Origin: Cytospora piceicola
Taxonomy: Eukaryota; Ascomycota; Sordariomycetes; Diaporthales; Cytosporaceae
Assembly: GCA_023375675.1 (NCBI GenBank)
Contig: JALQBC010000017.1
Coordinates: 62,001-126,000 of the forward strand
Direction: 5' to 3'
DNA length: 64,000 bases
This document shows positions 57,772 through 64,000 of this stretch, one piece after another. The notes under the pieces were generated by a model. The model did no database searches. It saw only the letters and a list, made by a program, of their open reading frames with translations, and was not told the origin of the DNA. A program made the position numbers and the translations under genes. Numbering within the stretch: the stretch's first letter is position 1; each line of letters begins with the position of its first letter.

Positions 57772-60700
57772 CTATTTGGTGCGGGGAGAAACATCTCGGA
57801 TCAAGTAGATCAATCCGTACAAGTCCGTGACGTCGACAAATAGCTTCACCGAATTCAGTATCCCCTGACCATCTTTATTACCATCCAGTTGTTCTCCCAA
57901 ATGTGACAATGCCACGTCCATCCCATGTCTTTCATACTCGGCTAACCACATCAGCTGCTTCTTGGCCTCGTCCTCGTTGCGCTTATGCCAATCACTTCTC
58001 CCAGGTAGACAGAACTCGGCGAAATCAAGCGAATTCAGATTACACTCTTCATGGTCACGCTCCACACACGCATAGTCATTGTACATGCGACACATGCTAG
58101 ACAAGTGGCGGCAAAGATCCTCGGCCACATAGGCCGTCTTCGCGGAGCAAGCAAACAGATCGGACCCCACCAGACAGTCAAAAAAGGCAAACGCGAAGGG
58201 CCCTGACGTGTGGTCAGCCGATGTGCTGCGCACCCACTTGTAGAAAGTCCGCACTCCTGTGTTGATAGTGCTGGTGGTGGTGTCTGCAGGAATGTTGCGC
58301 TTCTGAATCTGCGGTGTTTCGTCCCCGCTGGCACTATTGTCGCCTTCTCGTAGGTGCTGAGGATCAGATACACACTGTCGGCCTTTATTGTGGCCAATAT
58401 GGCGGTAATGCCGCAGGAGTCTGTTGTCGCCGGCCTGCGTCATATGGGCGATGAGGAATGTTTCCAGCTCTCCGGCCAGCCGTATCTGTTGTTTCTTCGT
58501 GCTGTGCAGTATGGCCGGGTGTCTGACAATACGTAAGACAAATCTCCGAAGGACATTCTCTGCGTCTTGTAGTGCCTCTTCAATCTTGTCAGGTCCACTC
58601 GAAGATGCCTCAATGAGCTCACCAACACCCCGATCACCATCCAAAAGAACTGTACTGGGGCTGATATCGCCGAATATGCGTAGGATCATCGACCGGACCA
58701 AGTCAAGCCCCTCGCTCAAATCTCTCTCGATGACGCCCTCGATATACTCGTCTGCTTGGTAGACTAACATCGACAAGATCGTCATCTCGCGGAGGACATT
58801 GAAGCTTGTCTTCCCGCCATGCAAGGCGTTACAGACCGTCCAAGTGAGTGGTACGAATGTCAGGTATGTGTCTTTACGCATGACCTTGCGCGGAAAGACG
58901 TCGAGCTTTTGTCGTTCGAGCTCGCACAAAGCGTAGCATGCTTGAAGCTCGGCGGCGTGGACTAGCCCCTCGTCGAGATGGTTTAGAAGCGGTGTGCGTG
59001 CTATCAGGGCCCCGGCTTTCCTCATCTCAGCAACTATCTTTGGGTGGGGAAGGTATTGTGTATGTGACAACGAGTGAGGATCGTGGCTCTGTTGAGGGAT
59101 GGGTACATGTATCGCGGCATAAAGATATGATTGAGAAAGCAATTCCGACGCATAAGTGACTTTCTCGACCCAAAGATGTTCTGCTACCACCTGCGCTTGT
59201 TTGTACAGCGTCAGCAGATGCGATTTTGCCAGCTCAATGCTTGGAATAATGGCGTATCCTTCCAGCTCTAACTCGATCCACGGAAGGCGTGCAAGTGATG
59301 ACAGGGCCAAGGTGGCATATGCCGTAGGCTCACAAGTCCCTTCCCAGGAGCCATCTGTTTCTTGAGAACAGAGAATGCGGATTAGGACCTGTAGAGATGC
59401 GATTGGGATGTGTTCTTTGAACAAGATCGGAGATTGTGTGGATAATTCCTGCAGCAGGGCTGCAGATGAGCCGCCATGGTATAGGCACTCGAAAGCCTGA
59501 GCCAGCAGCATCATCCAGTATAGCTCGTGATGGTGCTGTAGCCATTGATTCAGCATATGTGAGCTCGTGGGAGGTACGTGTTGTCACAAACCCATTTGTC
59601 TCTCACACTGCCAGATAAAACTTCATCGCAGAGGAAACTTGCGGCTTTCGTAATCTGCGATGCATAAGGAACGGGGTCCTCAAGCATACAAAGACATGTG
59701 AGGACATTGCAGTTGGTGCTGATACTAGGATTCCTCTCGCCCGGATACGTGAGGAAATGTGAAGCGGACTCGAACGTTTGGACCAGAGTTTTCACGCTGA
59801 CGTCGTCTTCTTTTCCCATGTACCGTAGGGCCATGATAGCTTTTGCAGTATCATCAGCATCTGGGATAGATGACACGGCTACAATTAATGTTCAGCCAGG
59901 GCATAGACCCTCCGAAAATGGCAGGGCTTCTTACAAAATCCGACGAGGCCTTGGCCTACGGACAGGGCATTCTCCAGGAAGCCGCATAAGGCTGAAGACT
60001 CTTCCTTATGGAATTGAAAACCAGCATAAGAGAGTGTAGTTATAGTCTGTCGAATAGTTCAAGATTAGCTTGCGTAAATTCACGGCAGAGTTGTTATTCG
60101 TTTTGGTGCATACCCATGAGACTTCGAAAACAGTCGTAGGCCATGCGCTGGGTACACTCCCATCCATGCTTCCTGTCCCACGCGCCAAAACGGCGTGGAG
60201 GTAGTTCTCAGCATCTTGGTCCCAGACGGAAGTATGCATCAGATAAGCGGCAGTCGAGGACGGAGAATTCATCATGGAGCCGTTGTCCTCTCGCCAGCGG
60301 CGAACCTGATCGAAGTCAATGTGTCCAATCATTCCCTCAAGGGAGTGCAGTAGCGTGGACGGAGACTGGAGAAGATCAATACCGGATAGCTTCGCCAACT
60401 TTGCGTCGTACAGAGCCTTCAACTGGTGTCGACTCGAAAACTCGATCGTAATCCCATCAGCGGCGAGGAGCGATAGGTGCTTGAATAGTAGTAATTCCAT
60501 TCCAACTTGGTCACACGACAGGACGTCCCATTGTTCTAGCATCGCCCCAAGCGCCTTTGCCGCTTGTTGAGACCGCAACTGCAATGCCTCATGTTGGTCA
60601 TTGGACTGGGAAATACGGTTGCGGATGGCTAATAGGGCTGCAGCGGTGTTGAGAATACCATCGGTGATAGTGGCATAGGAAGTCCAGCCTCCGTTGGGCA

Positions 60701-60929
60701 TTTGGTGCTCAAGAACGTAGTCGAAACATTGTGGAAACAACCATATGCCGTTGCCAGGTCCACCTGGCTTTCGGATCATGGAAATCCAGGCTGTGTCGTA
60801 GATGGAGGGGGACATGGATCCGAAGCCTTCTCCTGATGAACAGGCAGAAGCCAGAGCGGAGAGTAGGGACGGTCGATGGTTGAAATCGTAGGACGAGGAC
60901 ATTATGTAATTATTGGAGGAACTGGTCAT
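57772..60929 (-). CDS. bifunctional diterpene synthase (ent-copalyl diphosphate/ent-kaurene synthase type)
   Basis: Exons 60929-60114, 60004-59935, 59878-59592 and 59535-57772 give 978 residues, the usual length for fungal CPS/KS enzymes. The N-terminal class II half has SPSIYDTAW, a QMPNGGW motif and the acid motif DADD (residues 302-305; 59850-59861), which protonates geranylgeranyl diphosphate to form a copalyl-type intermediate. The C-terminal class I half has DEYIE (653-657; 58738-58752), matching the DExxE motif of fungal kaurene synthases. A second metal site follows at MYNDYACVERD with NLNSLDF. Both active sites look intact, so a tricyclic or tetracyclic labdane-related diterpene is expected. 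It is tandem with a P450. An ATG at 60902 is an alternative start. The exact product cannot be told. Confidence 0.9.
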
Positions 60930-61007
60930 GTTTCTTGTGTGGGACTGCAATTACGTTGAGAGGGAGAGCGAAAGACATGGGGGGTTCCCAGGAGGGGGAG
61001 ATCCCAA

Positions 61008-61016
61008 CCTTTTATA
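61008..61016 (-). promoter_or_regulatory. TATA box of the diterpene synthase gene
   Basis: TATAAAAGG on the minus strand, about 80 bases before the ATG at 60929: a strong match and a typical distance. Confidence 0.55.
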
Positions 61017-61337
61017 AGAGGCTTTGCGGACCAAGGCCTCCAAAAAAAAATTTACACATACACTACGGTTCAACGGAGTAAAAGTCCAATGCAGGAAAAT
61101 TGTTGCCTACTTGGGTAGGATGCAACCAGACGTATCACCAGAGAGGTTACTACAAATTTCCGATGTGATACAACAAATATGTACTGTTTCGGGAAGCTTG
61201 ACTGCCCAGTAAAACGAAAATGGTTTGAATTTCACACGTAATGTTTTCTTTCATTCGAAGACAACTGATCACCTTTAGATGATGCCACCGAAAAGAGCTG
61301 TGGTCCCAGATCCATATTGTCCATGCTTCTCCTTGAA

Positions 61338-63011
61338 TCAGAAATGTATATCCAGGCTTTTCTCCCTACGACGAACGGCCATCTTGCTGAAAGGATGAAA
61401 CAAAATGAACTCGTGCATCATAGCATTAGGCGGCCGTCTACCATCTTCGAACTTGAAATCGTACTCGTCAATGAGCTTCACTAAAATGATCTTGGCCGTC
61501 ATGTTGGCGAAGAAACGGCCGGGACACGCCCACCGTCCAGACCCCCAGGTCAGCGTCAACGAGTCGACGCTCCGGAAGGGCTGTGCACGGTGGCTTTCCA
61601 GATCAGCATCGTAGAATCGTCTTCCGTTGTACGTGCTGGGGTTTTCAAACACCTGAGGGTCCGTGGACTTGAGGTGCGCACCAACAGCGATAGTCTGACC
61701 CCTTCTCAACCTGAGCCCGTCCGCGAGCGTGTAGTCTTCACCCACGACGCGCCCATACAAGAGCATAGCGCTGGGGGCAAGTCGGCTGCTCTCCTTCATG
61801 GCCGACTCGAGTTTGTCCAGACGGTCGAAAGCTGCTTGGTCCCAAACTCCACAACAATCTCTGTGCTGGGCTTGAATCTCCTCGCGGACTTCCTCCAGGA
61901 GTTCTGGGTGGGCCACCAAGTCTGCCATGGTCTCTACGACAAAGTTGGCAGTGCTGTAGGTGCCACCGGCTGTGAGCGTGCCGGCGAGGCGCGTTAAAGA
62001 CCAAGGGTCTTTCTGTAGATCAGACTTTCCGTCTTTGACCATCCATGAGACCATATCAGGGTTTATGGGGAGCCCACCATCAGACTCCTTCATCCGCTGT
62101 TTCACCAAGGGGAGAATGTAGTCCTCAATGGTCTTCCACCCCTTTTCAAGATGCCATTTCGCAGGAGTCAGCCAGACAACATACGGCTGAAGCGATGAAG
62201 GAACCCAGCGCATGATAAAGACTATGGTGAATACTGTACCAGATTGCTGTTAGTGTTTGCTGAAAGAACTGCTGGCATTGGCTGACATACGGTGTTTGGT
62301 GTGCTCGTGACATAAACGCACCAATACAGGATCGTCACACGCCGGTGCCCCGTACAAGACCAACGCCAAGCCCTCGCTGACACATTTCACAATAGTGTCA
62401 AGAGGATCTATGACCGTCCAAGTGCCTCGGGTGTTCTGGGGAAGCAGGCGGTCCATCGCCTTACAAATCCGCTGTCCTGTCGGACCCAGGAGCTCGGGCA
62501 GTGCTGGGCTGATCCGACTCAGCAAGATCTTGACGTGGTAACTCGTCCTCCGCACGATATCTATGCCTGTTAGACGTCCCAGCATCGTCAAGGCGTGCCA
62601 TTGACGCGAGCTAATGACCTCTACGGGAAGTCGGTTGAGTTCGGGGATGTGGTGGGCTGGAAGAACGATAACATCGGTGTCGCCGCGAGCGAGTCTGTAC
62701 GGATTATCCCCGAACTGGCTTGCAGTCTTAGCGTTATCATCACGAAGCCTCTGCATATATTGAATCGAGGTACTTCATACTTTCTCATAAGCTCGGTCTA
62801 GTATCTTCTTCGCTTGGACTGCCCATCGGAGTCGCGAGAAGAAGTGCGGCTCCCTGGCGAAGATCCGATTAACAGTAGGGAGATTATCATCATAGGTCTT
62901 GTCGTGGCTGAGGAAGTAAAGTGACGAGAGCACAAAAAGGACAGCCAGAATGAATAACTTGGGGTGAAGGTCATCGTAAAGGTAGGCCATTCCGGCCCGT
63001 GGAAGGCCCAT
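61338..63011 (-). CDS. cytochrome P450 monooxygenase, diterpenoid-linked
   Basis: Exons 63011-62781, 62726-62291 and 62233-61338 give 520 residues. An N-terminal anchor (KLFILAVLFVLSSLYFL) places it in the ER membrane. The I-helix oxygen motif is AGGTYS (311-316) and the K-helix ExxR is ESSR (370-373). The meander has YNGRRF, and the heme loop is TWGSGRWACPGR with Cys459 as ligand. The usual first Phe of FxxGxxxC is Trp452 here. The overall pattern resembles fungal P450s such as those that oxidise kaurene-type diterpenes. The first intron (62780-62727, 54 bases, acceptor CTAAG) is chosen because it removes an in-frame stop and restores AYEK before the proline-rich region. It lies 409 bases upstream of the diterpene synthase on the same strand, so joint pathway use is likely. 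Confidence 0.87.
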
Positions 63012-63912
63012 TTTGGTTTCCGAAGCTGTTAGGCGAAATGACCTTACACAATGCGTTCCAAACCCAGGTCGAGGTCTCTGTATTCGTTTTCATGAGGACT
63101 GACCAGGAATTTGTAAGCATCCGTTCAACGTTCATCGAGTACAGGTGAGAGTCACATGGGAAATTACACCATACGAGAGCAACGGGGGAGGGATTCTTAC
63201 CGCTCTGGTCTCTAGGTTGCAATGCAAACATTGAACTTCCCGAGATCATCTACATACGTGGTAGGTAGGAATATCCTCAGTCCTTCTCCTTAGTCGCGAG
63301 CGAGTTAGACCTCAGCAGCACGTTGAGGTTGCAGTGTCAGCATTACGAGATGGATTGTTGCACACCTGTCCCCTGGCCATGGGGGTTGATATATCCTAAT
63401 TTCCCATCATTCATGATCAGTGCCGTTCGTGATGGTGTGCACGGCGGAGGACAGCAAAGCTTTTCGCTGCTCATGCGAGTACTATGATTGGAACACTGTA
63501 AAGTAACTGGTGGCACCTTCTGGATTTAGTTCGTGATGGTGCCCAGGGTGTGCATGTGCGGACACGGAACCTGGGGGCACAGACTCCAAAATCTCACACC
63601 GGTCAACTTTTGTTCTGTATACTGTGTAATGCAGTGCAACCTGACTGGCTACTTAAGTACTTAAGTACTCATGTGAATATATATGTACCTAACAATGTAC
63701 GTACTCATGTGTAGGGTTACTCAGGTAAAACTCATCCAATAAATGCTTCTTATCATTCAGGAGCAAGGGACAACATATTTGGAGCAAGCGTCTGTGGGGG
63801 CTAATGTATTCAACGTCTTTCAGAGACAGATTCGGTCGGTAATATAAAAAGCCAAACTAAACGTCAGGTTGAATCTGCCATAGATAAAAACATGAGCAAA
63901 GCAAATCAACAC
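63012..63912. other. intergenic, promoter of the P450 gene
   Basis: It includes ACTTAAGTACTTAAGTACT-type palindromic sequence at 63650-63710. A 92-residue frame just upstream of the P450 (62971-63249) does not splice into it and is not called. Confidence 0.55.
63650..63710. repeat. AAGTACTT-type palindromic satellite
   Basis: Overlapping ACTTAAGTACTTAAGTACT units, self-complementary, followed by TATATATGTACC. They are related to the CCTAGG/AAGTAGG satellites elsewhere. Confidence 0.65.
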
Positions 63913-64000
63913 TCAAGACTCCCTCGTATACTCAATGGCGTCGGCGACCCCCTCGTTGATCACCACGGGATTGGTGGTGGTCTCTGTGATATTCCCGTTG
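63913..64000 (-). CDS. 3' end of a gene cut by the window edge
   Basis: Reading into the window on the minus strand, one frame is open from the edge and ends at a TGA (63915-63913). The last residues are NPVVINEGVADAIEYTRES. The other two frames stop earlier or show odd composition. The stretch is too short to identify. Its position behind the P450 on the same strand makes it a candidate third member of the diterpenoid cluster. Confidence 0.45.
   Translation of the reverse strand, partial: NGNITETTTNPVVINEGVADAIEYTRES

Noticed and set aside
62971..63249. 92-residue minus-strand frame upstream of the P450
   Set aside because: It cannot be spliced in frame to the P450, whose own membrane anchor and ATG at 63011 are complete.
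1..64000. CRISPR arrays, insertion sequences or bacterial-type operons
   Set aside because: Nothing of the kind is present; gene structure is that of a filamentous fungus. No intact transposon with reverse transcriptase or transposase motifs was seen.

Overview
The window comes from a filamentous ascomycete, most likely a Sordariomycete. Its genes are spliced, mostly with short GT-AG introns of about 45-130 bases and CTRAC-type branch sites. It carries Pezizomycotina families: SAT4-type rhodopsin-like membrane proteins, Dal5-type permeases, a TRI12-type transporter, a Zn2Cys6 regulator, SFH5 and RTC1. Short palindromic TACCTAGG satellites, typical of these genomes, lie between genes. There are no operons; genes sit on both strands and are separated by 0.3-4.7 kb.

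Layout. 1-4.9 kb is poor in genes: one small Cys-rich protein (1238-1531) and a decayed glyoxalase-like fragment (about 2800-3199). 4.9-15.4 kb holds a Dal5-like permease, a type B carboxylesterase, an ACC deaminase, a Cys-rich/SANT-like protein and a TRI12-like drug transporter. 15.6-26.7 kb holds a SAT4-family membrane protein, a short-chain dehydrogenase, a mitochondrial membrane protein, an HPP-family membrane protein and a Zn2Cys6 transcription factor. At 27.0 kb lies an odd tRNA-like Pol III gene with a very long interior. 27.8-31.9 kb holds a secreted protein made of three repeated SH3-like modules and a secreted GH32 fructan/sucrose hydrolase. 33.0-33.8 kb is a frame-broken pseudogene. 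35.5-39.1 kb holds a second Dal5-like permease with a 24-base microexon and a secreted Gly/Gln-rich protein. 39.0-43.7 kb has no gene I can support. 43.7-49.4 kb holds a small basic protein, a second, secreted carboxylesterase and a type II membrane protein resembling glycosyltransferases. 50.4-56.9 kb holds two housekeeping genes: RTC1 (SEA complex, TORC1 control) and SFH5 (phosphatidylinositol transfer).

The right end is the most distinctive part. A bifunctional diterpene synthase of the fungal ent-copalyl diphosphate/ent-kaurene synthase type (57772-60929; DADD and DEYIE motifs both intact) is followed by a cytochrome P450 (61338-63011) and, at the edge, the 3' end of another minus-strand gene. 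This looks like the left part of a diterpenoid biosynthetic cluster cut by the window boundary.

Together the accessory genes (ACC deaminase, GH32, secreted esterase, secreted repeat protein, diterpenoid genes) suggest a plant-associated fungus; that is inference. All exon boundaries were worked out by eye from splice signals and reading frames.
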